Made by a program: the position numbers and the translations under genes. Of a stretch of DNA of 64,000 bases, positions 8,009-17,073 are shown piece after piece; the stretch's first letter is position 1; each line of letters begins with the position of its first letter. Under the pieces are notes generated by a model. That model saw only the letters and a program-made list of their open reading frames with translations, had not been told where the DNA came from and did no database searches. The DNA is from Myxococcales bacterium (GTDB taxonomy: Bacteria > Myxococcota_A > Polyangia > Polyangiales > JADJMO01), in assembly GCA_016709545.1 (NCBI GenBank), contig JADJMO010000032.1:1-64000 (forward strand), in the 5' to 3' direction.

Positions 8009-10021
8009 GTGGAAGATGCCCGTACGCCTGCGCCCGCCGCGCAGACGTCCACCCCCGCAGACGTCGGTTCCGTGAACGGCGCGGGTCCAGGGGAGCCACG
8101 CGCGACCCTGCCGCCGTGGACGACGGAGGACGCGAAGGAGCTCTACATGATCGACCGGTGGGGGTCGGGCTACTTCGACGTCGCCCCCGACGGTCGCATG
8201 CTCGTGGCGCCGCTCCAGGCCAAGGGGCGCAAGGTCGTCATCCAGGAGGTGGTCGAGGCCGCGCTCAAGGACGAAGGCCTCAAGGCGCCGCTGGTCATCC
8301 GCTTCCAGGACATCCTGCACCACCGCGTGCGCGTGCTGAACGAGGCGTTCAACCGCGCGATCGCCGAGAACAAGTATCGCGGCCAGTACCGCGGCGTCTT
8401 CCCGATCAAGGTCAACCAGCTCCGCGAGGTCGTCGAGGAGATCCTCGATGCGGGCCGGCCGTTCCACTACGGCGTCGAGGTCGGCAGCAAGCCCGAGATG
8501 TTCGCCGGGCTCGCCGTGCACAGCGACCCGGACGCCCTCATCGTCTGCAACGGCTACAAGGACGACGCGTTCATCCGCACCGCGCTCCTCGGCCGGCGCC
8601 TCGGCAAGAAGGTCATCCTCATCGCCGAGAAGCTCAGCGAGGTCCGCGCGATCATCCGCATCGCCAAAGAGGTCGGCGTCGACCCCGAGATCGGCATGCG
8701 CGTGCGCCTGGTCACGCGCGGCGCCGGCAAGTGGGCCGAGTCGGGCGGCGAGCGCGCCAAGTTCGGCCTCTCCACCGGCGAGATCCTCGAGGCGGCCAAG
8801 GCCCTCGCCGAGGCCGGGATGAAGAGCGCGTTCAAGCTGCTCCACTTCCACGTCGGCTCGCAGGTCCCCGACATCCTCATCCTCAAGCGCGCCGTGCGCG
8901 AGGCCGCGCGGTACTACTCCAAGCTGCGCCGTCTCGGCCACCAGATCGAGTACATCGACGTGGGCGGCGGCCTCGCCGTCGACTACGACGGCTCGCGCTC
9001 CACGCTGCACTCCTCGATGAACTACACGGTCGAGGAGTACGCGCGCGACATCGTCTGGAACATCGCCGACGTCTGCGACGAGGAGAAGGTCCCGCACCCG
9101 AACATCGTCAGCGAGTCGGGCCGCGCGATCGTGGCCCACCACGCGGTGCTGGTCGTCGAGGCGTTCGGCGCCGTCGAGCGCACGGCGTCCGGCGAGATGG
9201 AGCCCGAGATCGACCACAAGCTCATCCGCGCGATCCGCGACGTGGAGAGCTCGCTCACCGCGCAGACGCTGAACGAGAGCTGGCACGACCTCCTGCAAGC
9301 CAAGGAGGAGAGCGAGAAGCTGTTCGAGCTCGGCTACCTCGAGCTCGACGTCAAGGCGCAGGTCGAGACCCTCTACTGGCGCACGGTGGAGCACCTCCGC
9401 TCGATCATCGCCACGCTCGACCCCTCCGAGGTCCCCGACGACCTCGTCGATCTCGACAAGCACCTGCAGAACCAGCACATCTGCAACTTCTCGGTGTTCC
9501 AGTCGCTGCTCGACCACTGGGCGCTCGGCGCGCTCTTCCCGGTGGTGCCGGTGCACCGCCTGAACGAGCGGCCCACGATGGCGAGCACGCTCGTGGACAT
9601 CACCTGCGACTCGGACGGCAAGGTCGCCAAGTTCATCGACCGCGACTAGCCGGAGCGCGACATCCTCTCGCTGCACACGGTGAGCAAGGAGCAGGGGCCG
9701 TATTACCTCGGCATCTTCCTGACCGGCGCCTACCAGGACATCATGGGCGACATCCACAACCTCTTCGGCCGCGTGAACGAGGTGCACGTGTTCCTCGATG
9801 ACGACGAGGAGTGCGGCTACTACCTCGAGGAGACGATCGAGGGGAACACGATCGCCGAGGGGCTGCGGATGACCCAGTACGACACCCACGAGCTCGCCAC
9901 GAAGATGAAGGCGCAGTTCGACGCGGCCATCAAGCAGGACAAGCTCAAGCCCGCCGAGGGCATGCGCCTGCTCGCGGAGTACGAGCGCGGGCTGAAGGAC
10001 CAGACCTACCTTTCGCTCTGA
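8009..10021 (+). CDS. speA: Biosynthetic arginine decarboxylase SpeA, interrupted by an in-frame TAG at 9647
   Basis: SpeA converts arginine to agmatine, a polyamine precursor. Starting from the GTG at 8009 (GAGGAG just upstream), the predicted length is about 670 residues, normal for the family. PLP-site features are visible: the lysine in VFPIKVNQL (about residue 134), HFHVGSQ, GGGLAVDYDG, SESGRAIVAHHAV, and the catalytic cysteine in DITCDSDGK. Codon 547 is TAG at 9647-9649 (CGC GAC TAG CCG GAG). Family-like sequence continues in the same frame for 124 codons (ILSLHTVSKEQGPYYLG, GAYQDIMGDIHNLFG, ending at the TGA at 10019). Either the TAG is a sequencing error, the protein is truncated, or the codon is read through. 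Confidence 0.9.
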
Positions 10022-10071
10022 GCACGACGAACAGGGTGCGTGCGGCCGGCGAGGTCGATAGGCTCTCCCGG

Positions 10072-11031
10072 ATGCTCCGGGCGTGCCTCGCCGTCCTCGC
10101 CGCCGTACTGCTCTTCCTCCTGCCCCGCGCCGCGCACGCCGACGCGGACGCGGGACCGCGGACCGTCGTCGTCGGGACCTACGTCAACCAGGTGTACGGC
10201 GTCGACGTCAAGGGCAGCCAGTACTCGATCGACTTCTACGTCTGGTTCCGCTGGGAGGGAGAGGGACTCGCGCCGCTCGACTCGTTCGAGGTCGCGAGCG
10301 GCCGCATCGTCTCGAAGACCGGTGTCCAGAAGAAGAGGCTCGGCACCCTGAACTACGCCTCGGCCCGGGTGGTCGCCACCATCACCAAGTTCTGGGATCT
10401 GAAGCGCTTCCCGCTCGATGGGCACACGCTCACCCTCGACCTCGAGGACGCCGAGCACGACACCCGCACGATGATCTACGAGAGCGATCGCGACAACGTC
10501 GCCCTGAGCCCCGACCTCCAGGTCCCGGGCTGGGTGGTGCGGGGGTCGAGCGCCTCCGTCGAGCGCCACCTCTACCGGACGAACTACGGCGACACTTCGT
10601 TCCCCACCAACAGCGAGTCGCACTACGCCCGCTATCGGTTCGCGATCGAGGTCGTGCGGCCGGGTTACGGACGCTTCCTCAAGGTCTTCTTCGGCCTCTT
10701 CATCGCGGTCGTGGTCTCGTGGTCCGCCTTCCGGGTCGTGCCCAGGGACTCGCCGCCCCGCGTGCCCCTCGGCGTCGGCGCGACCTTCGCGGCGTCGGCC
10801 GTCACCGTCACCATCCACTACTCCCTGCCCGACACCAACGCGGTCACCCTGGCGGACAAGCTCATCATGCTCTCGCTGGGGATGATCGTGCTCTCGGTGG
10901 TGCAGACGATCGTCGCGCTCGCCCTGTTCGCCGGCAAGCGCGAGGTGCAACAACAGCGCCTCGATCGCGCCTGTCGCTGGCTGTTCCCGCTCGGCTACGT
11001 CGTCGTGCTGGCGGCGATGCTCCGCGTGTAG
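10072..11031 (+). CDS. Pentameric ligand-gated ion channel (Cys-loop receptor family) homologue
   Basis: The 319-residue protein has a signal peptide (residues 1-24), an extracellular beta-sandwich domain (about 30-200) and four membrane helices. The ligand-binding domain carries the family core W-D-L-K-R-FPLD-G-H-T-L-T-L (residues 109-122, counterpart of the WxLRxFPFDxQ region) followed by DLEDAEHD. The helices fall at about 202-222, 230-250 (pore-lining, with the small/hydroxyl pattern GATFAASAVTVTIH), 258-286 and 302-318. The family forms cation- or anion-selective pentamers gated by extracellular ligands. It lies 50 bp after speA on the same strand. The start is the ATG at 10072; no strong ribosome-binding site is seen. 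Confidence 0.85.
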   Translation: MLRACLAVLAAVLLFLLPRAAHADADAGPRTVVVGTYVNQVYGVDVKGSQYSIDFYVWFRWEGEGLAPLDSFEVASGRIVSKTGVQKKRLGTLNYASARVVATITKFWDLKRFPLDGHTLTLDLEDAEHDTRTMIYESDRDNVALSPDLQVPGWVVRGSSASVERHLYRTNYGDTSFPTNSESHYARYRFAIEVVRPGYGRFLKVFFGLFIAVVVSWSAFRVVPRDSPPRVPLGVGATFAASAVTVTIHYSLPDTNAVTLADKLIMLSLGMIVLSVVQTIVALALFAGKREVQQQRLDRACRWLFPLGYVVVLAAMLRV

Positions 11032-11034
11032 ACA

Positions 11035-11054
11035 GAGCGCTTGCGGCGGCGCTC
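11035..11054. terminator. Small dyad between convergent stop codons
   Basis: GAGCGC (11035-11040) and GCGCTC (11049-11054) form a perfect 6-bp stem with an 8-nt loop between the stop of the ion-channel gene and the stop of the minus-strand gene. It may end transcripts from both sides; there is no U-tract, so the call is weak. Confidence 0.35.
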
Positions 11055-11319
11055 AGCATTGCAGACGCTGGACGCCGATCGAGAACGACACTTCCACGCC
11101 GGCGCGCCGGAGCGCGTGTTCGATCGCGCGGTGGGCGCTTGCCTCGGCGTCGGCGGCGCTGCGTGCGTGCACCGCGAAGAACGCCTCCCACTTGCCGCGG
11201 GTCGGCCCGACGGAGCCGCCGCCGACGAGCTCGAGCGCTTCGGTGAGGCGCTCCTGCTCGTCCGGCTCCAGCGGTCGCGCGAGGTCGACGAAGGCCGCCC
11301 ACTTCACGTCGACGGACAT
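11053..11319 (-). CDS. Small hypothetical protein (88 aa)
   Basis: The 88-residue protein starts at the ATG at 11319 and overlaps the end of the upstream reductase gene by 16 bp, so translation is probably coupled. It has no signal peptide or membrane segment. The sequence reads as a small alpha/beta fold (VKWAAFVDLARPLEPDEQER at the start, KWEAFFAVHARSAADAEASA in the middle) and ends in a Cys. I do not recognise the family. The pattern of two beta-alpha-beta halves suggests a ferredoxin-like fold, which is inference. Confidence 0.6.
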   Translation of the reverse strand: MSVDVKWAAFVDLARPLEPDEQERLTEALELVGGGSVGPTRGKWEAFFAVHARSAADAEASAHRAIEHALRRAGVEVSFSIGVQRLQC

Positions 11320-11855
11320 CGGTAGTGCAGCGCCATCACGCCGGACGCGAGGCCCCTCGTCGAGACGAGCTCGAGGCGTCGCGAGCGGTCGAGGGCCGGG
11401 AACAACGTCGGCCCGCGGCCGAGCACCGGGTGGACGACGATACGGTATTCGTCGAACAGCCCGAGCTGCTCGAGCGCAGCGGAGAGCATGGGGCTGCCCA
11501 CGAGCACGCCTCCAGGGGTCTTCTCCTTGAGCTGGCGGATGGCGTCTTCCAGGGGCCCCTCGAGGCGGAAGGTGTTGTGCCAGGGGAAGTCGCGGCGCGA
11601 GGCCGAGACCACGTACTTCGGCTTGGCCTCCAGCTTGCGCGCCCACTCGCGCAGCGCGCGCGGGGCTGATTCGTCGCGCGCCACCGCCGGCCAGGCATCC
11701 TCCATGAGCTCGTAGGTCGTGCGCCCGAAGAGCATCGCCTCGGCTTCGTCCATCCACCCCGTGAACAGGTCGTGCAGCTCTTCGTCGGCGATCCCCTCGC
11801 GATGGTCGATGCACCCGTTCAGCGTGACGTTGAGCGAGAAGGTCAAGATGCCCAT
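11304..11855 (-). CDS. RibD C-terminal/dihydrofolate reductase-family protein
   Basis: The 183-residue protein has the layout of stand-alone RibD-C reductases (YyaP/YwjB-like). It opens with ILTFSLNVTLNG, then FGRTTYELMEDAWP (the FGRxTYE signature), YVVSASRRDFPWHNT, then the NADPH-loop-like GGVLVGSPMLSAALEQLG, and closes with DEYRIVVHPVLGRG. These proteins are NAD(P)H-dependent reductases whose substrates are mostly unknown. It is the first gene of a two-gene minus-strand unit, divergent from the RIO kinase across about 200 bp. Confidence 0.85.
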   Translation of the reverse strand: MGILTFSLNVTLNGCIDHREGIADEELHDLFTGWMDEAEAMLFGRTTYELMEDAWPAVARDESAPRALREWARKLEAKPKYVVSASRRDFPWHNTFRLEGPLEDAIRQLKEKTPGGVLVGSPMLSAALEQLGLFDEYRIVVHPVLGRGPTLFPALDRSRRLELVSTRGLASGVMALHYRCPST

Positions 11856-12054
11856 GGGCGGATTCTACCCTGCTCCGGCCGCGGTCCGTCCGTCGCAAGC
11901 CGGACTCGATCACCGCGATCCACACCGTGCGCGGATGGCCGAACACGGACGAGCTCTCGAGCCCGTTGACATCGGAGAGGCCACGGGGTCACCGCGAGAT
12001 TCGCGAATCGACGAGGGGATCCGTCGCCCCTGCGCCGATGGTGTAAGGTGGAAC

Positions 12055-12915
12055 GTGATCGTTCCAGAATCCCTCGTTCCACTCGTCGAACTCGGCATCA
12101 TCCAAGAAGTGATCCGTCCGCTGCTGAGCGGAAAAGAGGCGCAGGTCTACGTCGTTGTCTCCGGCGGAAAGCCGTGCGTGGCAAAGGTCTATAAATCGGC
12201 GCAGAACCGCACTTTCAAGCACCGCGCCGAGTACACCGAGGGCCGCAAGGTCCGGAACTCGCGGGATCAGCGGGCGATCGAGAAGCGCTCCGAGCACGGC
12301 CGCGCCAAGGAAGAGGTCTCCTGGCGGTCGAGCGAGGTGGACGTGATGCACCGCCTGCATGCGGCCGGCGTGCGTGTCCCCGAGCCGCACCATTTCGTCG
12401 AGGGTGTGCTGATCATGGAGCTCGTCGTCGGGCTCGACGGTCGAGCCGCCCCGCGCCTCGCCGAGCTCGATCTGGACGCCGCCGACGCGGCGCTGGTCCA
12501 TGAAGCGCTGATCACCGAGGTCACCAAGATGCTGTGCGCGGGCATCGTGCACGGCGACCTCTCCGCGTTCAACGTCCTCATCGCCGCCGACGGGCCCGTG
12601 ATCATCGACTTCCCCCAGTCGGTCTCGGCCACGGAGAACGCCAACGCCCGGAAGCTGCTGCTGCGCGACGTCGGTAACCTGCAGGCGTCTCTCGGGCGGT
12701 CGGCGCGGGGGGCTCCAGCGAGGGCGCACGCCGAGGAGATGTGGGATCTGTTCCAGAAGGACAGACTCACCCCAGAGACGCGATTGACGGGACGGTTCGA
12801 GGCCCCCGCGGTGGACGCCAGCGCGACCGAGGTGCTCGATCTGGTCCGGGAAGCCAGGGCCGGCTTCGAGGAGCTGCTACGGCGCCAGGATGCTCGGTCT
12901 GCTCGCGGCGGGTGA
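12055..12915 (+). CDS. RIO-family atypical serine kinase
   Basis: The 286-residue protein starts at GTG 12055, with AAGGTGG close upstream. It has the RIO kinase core: an ATP-loop-like segment LLSGKEAQVYVVVSGGKP with lysine 44 in CVAKVYK, the catalytic loop HGDLSAFNVLI, and the metal-binding loop IIDFPQSVS, where a RIO kinase normally has IID.SQS. An Arg/Lys-rich insert (RTFKHRAEYTEGRKVRNSRD) follows the lysine, as in the RIO1 flexible loop. Bacterial RIO proteins have no settled function. The C-terminal 60 residues are helical and not part of the kinase core. Confidence 0.9.
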   Translation: MIVPESLVPLVELGIIQEVIRPLLSGKEAQVYVVVSGGKPCVAKVYKSAQNRTFKHRAEYTEGRKVRNSRDQRAIEKRSEHGRAKEEVSWRSSEVDVMHRLHAAGVRVPEPHHFVEGVLIMELVVGLDGRAAPRLAELDLDAADAALVHEALITEVTKMLCAGIVHGDLSAFNVLIAADGPVIIDFPQSVSATENANARKLLLRDVGNLQASLGRSARGAPARAHAEEMWDLFQKDRLTPETRLTGRFEAPAVDASATEVLDLVREARAGFEELLRRQDARSARGG

Positions 12916-12961
12916 GCGAGGACGTCTCTCCGTTCGCGCCAGCTGGTACCATCGCCGTCCG

Positions 12962-14510
12962 ATGGATCGAAGCGAGCCGTCGCGTGCGAGGGACGACCTC
13001 GCCCTCGCGCGCACCCTCTGGCGGGAGACGCGAGACGCGTCCGTCGCCGAGGCGATCGACGCCCTCGATCGCGAGGTGAGGGCCTCCTTCTGCCCCCCCA
13101 GAGACACGGACCAACGCCGCGTTCCAGCGGGCGTGGCTGGCGCTCGCCGAGGCCGACGATCCCGTGGCTGTGGGCTTCCTGGCCGAGCACCTGTTCGCGA
13201 AGCTGCCCGGCGCCGACGCCGACGCCAAGCTCGACGCGTTCGTCGACCGGCTGCAGGCCGCGCAGAAGAGGCCGGATCCCCGCCTCGCGCGCGCCCTCAC
13301 CACGCTCGTCGAGCAAGGCCCGCCGATCGTTCGCTGGGCCAGTGACACCTGCGAAGAGACGCTCGCGGTCATCGGTGACGCGCGAACCGCGGGGTCGCTC
13401 GAGAGGCTGCTCCCGACCTTCGAGCCTGCGGTCGCCGAGAAGTGGCGGCGCGCGATCGACCGCATTCCGCGGGGCAGTCCTCCCCCCGACCTCGAGCGCT
13501 GGCGAAGGCTCGCCGGGAGCCGCAGTGCGCCGGACCGCGACGCCCTGTTCCGCGCGGTCCTTTCCGCGCCGGACGACGACGGCGCCCTCTCGGTGCTGGC
13601 CGACGCCCTGCAGGAGCTCGGCGATCCACGCGGCGAGTTCATCGCCATCCAGCTCGCCGAGACGCGCGGGGCGGCGAGCCTCGCGGCGACCAAGCGCGCC
13701 GACGCGCTGCTGAAGAAGCACAAGAAGGAGTGGCTCGGTCCGCTGGCGCGGGTCACCTACCGCGCGACGTTCCGACGTGGCGTGGTCGAGGAGCTCGAAC
13801 TCGACGGCTCCTGGAAGGCCTCGCCGGCTGCCTGGGCCGAGCTCGCCCGATGTCCGTTGCTCCGCACCGTGCGGTCGATCGGCGGCAAGGCGACGGACGA
13901 TCTGCTCGTCCAGTTCCTCGTGTCGGACCAGATGCCGTCGCTCCGCGTCGTGACGGTGGAGTCCGACGTGGTCGCCACCGCGATGGAGGAGAGGACGCCA
14001 CCCCGGCTCGAGGAGCTGCGGTCGACCGACTGGCTGCGGCGCGATCACGGAGAGCGCTTCGCAGAGAGGGTGGTGCCGCTGTTCGAGCGCACGTCATCGG
14101 TGGACGCGGTGGTCTGCACAGTCGACGCGCTCGACACGCTGCTCGCCTCGCCAGCGAGTGGGCGTCTCCGACGCGTGGGGCTCGACAAGGTGGCCGACGC
14201 GGACGCGTTCGCGTGCTGGGCGCGGCTGCCGGCGAGCTGCACGACGCTCGCATGGGGGTGGTCCTCACGGACCGAGCTGCGGCGGGAGCGGTCGGGGGTC
14301 ACCCTGCATCACACGCTCGACCGGTGGACGGACCTCGCGGCCCTGGCTGCGCTCGCGGCGACGATCCCGGCGCTGAAACAGGTAGAAATCGCGGGGCCGA
14401 AGGCGCCCGACGTGGCTGCCTTCTCCGCGCTGACCGCGCGAGGGGTGACCGTGACCGCAGGGGCCTTGGTCCCGCGCAGCGGTCGCGCCGGTGGAATGGC
14501 GGGCGGCTAG
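12962..14510 (+). CDS. TIGR02996 repeat-companion domain protein, frameshift at a C7 run
   Basis: From the ATG at 12962 the first 44 codons read in one frame, then the protein continues one frame over to the TAG at 14508-14510. Removing one C from the seven-C run at 13093-13099 joins the halves (REVRASFCPP followed by ETRTNAAFQRAWLALAEADD). The middle carries the TIGR02996 signature seen beside LRR repeats in Myxococcota and Planctomycetes: AVLSAPDDDGALSVLADALQ then GDPRGEFIAIQLAETR. C-terminal to it are leucine-rich beta-alpha segments with a weak repeat pattern. A paralogue lies at 38785-40351. The role is unknown. Confidence 0.75.
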
Positions 14511-14591
14511 CGAGAACGTCCACGAAAGGCAGACCCCTCAACACCCTCGATCGTCGTCCTTGCGCGCCGACCGGCGCGGCGAGGGCACCGC

Positions 14592-14681
14592 TCACGTAGG
14601 CACGCCGAGGCGCGGCAACACCCAGGCCTGCAGCACGAACCAGCCCACGATCACCCCCACCATCAGCAGGCCGTCCGACAT
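14592..14681 (-). CDS. 29-aa small membrane protein
   Basis: A short reading frame from the ATG at 14681 to the TGA at 14592 encodes one hydrophobic helix followed by a basic/proline tail. It begins MSDGLLMVGVIVGWFVLQAW and ends VLPRLGVPT. The ratio of hydrophobic to charged residues, the GWFVLQAWVLP core and the complete start-stop within an otherwise empty gap make chance unlikely. It faces the FHA gene divergently. I cannot name a family; the sequence reads as a single-span inner membrane peptide. Confidence 0.55.
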   Translation of the reverse strand: MSDGLLMVGVIVGWFVLQAWVLPRLGVPT

Positions 14682-14761
14682 CCTCGTGAGAGCCGATGAC
14701 CATGCGGGAGGGTTCGCTGTTTCGCGCGTCGGGTGCCTGGGGCCTCGGATACGTTGATCCG

Positions 14762-16066
14762 GTGGAGTACGTACCGCTTCTCGTGGCGATCGTCGGCCTC
14801 GGCTTCGCGATCGCGCGCGCCGTGCACGTCTCTCGCCTGACGGTGGATCCCGAGATGTTCGGCCCGGCGCTCGAGAGGCTCCTGCGCACGGGCCACCCGG
14901 AGAGGGGGCTCAAGCTCTGCGCGGCGGTGGGCGACACGCCGCTCGCGACGGCGACCGCGGCGTTGCTCGAGAAGCGAGCGTTTCCAGCCTCGACGAGCGA
15001 AGACGACGCCCGCGCGACGCTGCGAGACGCGTTCGTTCGTGCGTTCGTGGAGAAGGCGACCCCCATCGCGACGTACCGCTTCGCCGCCTGGCTCGCGCTC
15101 CTGCTCCTCGTGTTGCCGGTGGTGCACGGTTTCGTCGCATCCGTGTTCGCGATGCGCCTGGTGGTCGTCGCGGTGATCGGCCTCGCGGTGCTCGGGTGGA
15201 CCGCTCGCTCGGTGTCGAAGACGCTCGACGGAGGTCCCAGGGTCCTCGAGCGGCTCCTGCCGCACGCCGTTCCGCTGGCGCTGGGCACCACCTCGACCTA
15301 CCGATCTCCCGACCTCGGTCGTGCCGACCCCGAGCCGACGGCCGACGCGGTCGTCCTCGTCGTCGAGCGAGACGGGGTGCGCGAGGGCACGAAGACCTTC
15401 GAGAAGCCCATCGTCAAGATCGGTCGCGCCGCCACCGCCCACCTGCAGCTCGACCACGAGACCGTCGGACGGATGCACGCCGTGATCGAGCGCGACGCCG
15501 ACGGGGTGAGCATCATCGATCTCGGCAACGCGTCCGGCACGAGCGTCAACGGCGAGCGGGTGAACAAGGCCGCGCTGGCGCACGGTGACGTCGTGACCAT
15601 CGGCCCCTTCCGCCTGACCGTCGGGATCGGCGCGCGCGCCACGCCCACCGCGGAGCCAGCGCGCGAGACCGACGATCCGAAGACCTGGGGTCGTCTCGCT
15701 GTGCTGTTCTACGGCTTCGACCAGCGGAGCCCCGATCTCTTCTACGAGGTCGTGCAATCGTGCATCGCGAGTCGCGCGCGCGTCGCGAAGGTGCGGCGCG
15801 AGGCAGGCTCGCCCCGCTTCGTCGTCGCGGTGCTCGCCGAGCGCAGCGACGACCTCGCCGCCACGCGTCGGCGCGTCGAGGAGGAAGCCCCCGCGCTCTA
15901 CCGGTCGTATGCGACGCCGGCCGCGGACATCGGACCAGACGCGATCTACACCGCGGAGACCAGCACCCACGGGAAGCTCCTCGCCGAGCTCGTGGCGGGC
16001 GAGGTGGCGGTGCTCGCGACGCGTACGGTCACGGAAGATCCGCTGTCCGCTTCCCCGTCGCCATAG
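14762..16066 (+). CDS. FHA-domain membrane protein
   Basis: The protein has an N-terminal hydrophobic segment (YVPLLVAIVGLGFAIARAV), a helical stretch, two further membrane helices (residues about 105-150) and a C-terminal cytoplasmic part with an FHA domain. The FHA core is clear: KIGRAATAHLQLDHETVGR, MHAVIERD, IIDLGNASGTSVNGERV, which includes the phosphothreonine-binding Arg, His and Asn. A final alpha/beta domain of about 130 residues is unassigned. I place the start at GTG 14762 because it leaves 80 bp for divergent promoters; an ATG at 14696 would leave only 14 bp. It probably docks a phosphorylated partner of a Ser/Thr kinase. Confidence 0.8.
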   Translation: MEYVPLLVAIVGLGFAIARAVHVSRLTVDPEMFGPALERLLRTGHPERGLKLCAAVGDTPLATATAALLEKRAFPASTSEDDARATLRDAFVRAFVEKATPIATYRFAAWLALLLLVLPVVHGFVASVFAMRLVVVAVIGLAVLGWTARSVSKTLDGGPRVLERLLPHAVPLALGTTSTYRSPDLGRADPEPTADAVVLVVERDGVREGTKTFEKPIVKIGRAATAHLQLDHETVGRMHAVIERDADGVSIIDLGNASGTSVNGERVNKAALAHGDVVTIGPFRLTVGIGARATPTAEPARETDDPKTWGRLAVLFYGFDQRSPDLFYEVVQSCIASRARVAKVRREAGSPRFVVAVLAERSDDLAATRRRVEEEAPALYRSYATPAADIGPDAIYTAETSTHGKLLAELVAGEVAVLATRTVTEDPLSASPSP

Positions 16067-16110
16067 TCGTGCTGCCGTCGCCGTTCGCGTGACACAATGG
16101 TCGACGCTCG

Positions 16111-16488
16111 ATGGGCATCCTCCTCTGGCTGGCCAAGCCGATCCTGTACGTCGGGATGTTCGCGATCGCGGCCGCGGTCTTCCGGAAGCAGTCGCCCGGC
16201 GCGGTGACCCGCCTGCCCGCGCACGCCTTCGGCGGCGGGCTCGGTCGGTTGCTGCTGGGCGCGCTCGTCGCGTACCTCCTCCTCCAGCTCGGGTCCTCGA
16301 TGTCGCCGACGGTCATGAAGGCCACGTTCTTCGTGTGTGGGACGATCTCGTGGGTGCTGGTCTCGCGGCTCACGTTCCGCAAGGTGCCGCTGCGGGACGT
16401 GCTGGTGTTCGCGGCAATCGGCGAGCTGATCGGCGGCGCGATCGACCTGCTCGCCTACAGCGAGGCGCAGAACATCCGCTTCTGTTGA
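16111..16488 (+). CDS. Hypothetical four-helix membrane protein
   Basis: The 125-residue protein has four hydrophobic segments (PILYVGMFAIAAAVF, LGRLLLGALVAYLLLQLG, ATFFVCGTISWVLVS and DVLVFAAIGELIGGAIDLL), separated by short basic loops. It starts at the ATG at 16111. It is not a family I can name. A 7-bp hairpin follows three bases after the stop. Confidence 0.65.
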   Translation: MGILLWLAKPILYVGMFAIAAAVFRKQSPGAVTRLPAHAFGGGLGRLLLGALVAYLLLQLGSSMSPTVMKATFFVCGTISWVLVSRLTFRKVPLRDVLVFAAIGELIGGAIDLLAYSEAQNIRFC

Positions 16489-16490
16489 CT

Positions 16491-16510
16491 TCGCCCGTCA
16501 GCTCGGGCGA
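16491..16510 (+). terminator. Hairpin after the small membrane protein
   Basis: TCGCCCG (16491-16497) pairs with CGGGCGA (16504-16510) across a 6-nt loop immediately after the stop of the preceding gene. It has terminator-like placement but no U-tract. Confidence 0.4.
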
Positions 16511-16551
16511 TCCGGACTACGGCGCGCCGGTATCGGCTACGCTGCCTGGTG

Positions 16552-17046
16552 ATGGCGCGACGTCTCGTTCTCGGCCCGGAGCAACTCGCCCGCGTCGAGG
16601 CCGCACTCTACGAGGAGGACGAGGGAGCACGCGGCGCCGCGCTCGCCGGGTTGCAGGCGCCGGAAGAGCTGCACGCTTACGCGAGCCACTACAACTGGGA
16701 CGACGGCGCACGGGGCCTGCGGCACGTCATCGAGAGCTCCGCGTGCGATCGCGGAACCGCCTTGATGATCTACTGGCTCACCGACGGCATCTTCGCCGAC
16801 GAGCGACCGGACTGCGGCGGTGACGTGTGGGACCTCGCGATGAGAATCGAGAGCCTGTTTCTCTCGGGCTTCTACACACGCTGCGAGTTTCGCTTCGATC
16901 CGCGCGACATGGGCGGCGATTGGCGGTTCATCCTGCAGAAGCCGCGCGCGGTGCCGGACGAGATGACGCGCGCCACGCCGGGTGAGGTGGTGGATGTTTC
17001 CTGGGATGCGCTGCGTGACGAGGCGCGGGGCCCGTCTGGCGAGTAG
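16552..17046 (+). CDS. DUF4274-domain protein
   Basis: The 164-residue soluble protein contains the DUF4274 signature in its centre: LHAYASHYNWDDGARGL followed by HVIESSACDRGTALMIYWL. The family is widespread, often found among immunity-protein-like or toxin-neighbour genes, with no established biochemical role. It starts at the ATG at 16552 (a GTG lies directly before). No toxin-like neighbour is visible here. Confidence 0.75.
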   Translation: MARRLVLGPEQLARVEAALYEEDEGARGAALAGLQAPEELHAYASHYNWDDGARGLRHVIESSACDRGTALMIYWLTDGIFADERPDCGGDVWDLAMRIESLFLSGFYTRCEFRFDPRDMGGDWRFILQKPRAVPDEMTRATPGEVVDVSWDALRDEARGPSGE

Positions 17047-17073
17047 GAGCGAGGCGAGAGCGCAGGGCGAGAG

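Noticed and set aside
7841..9889. A 682-codon open frame opposite speA
   Set aside because: It is a mirror of the speA codon pattern and contains only Asp/Val/Leu/Arg-rich filler; speA motifs are unmistakable on the plus strand.
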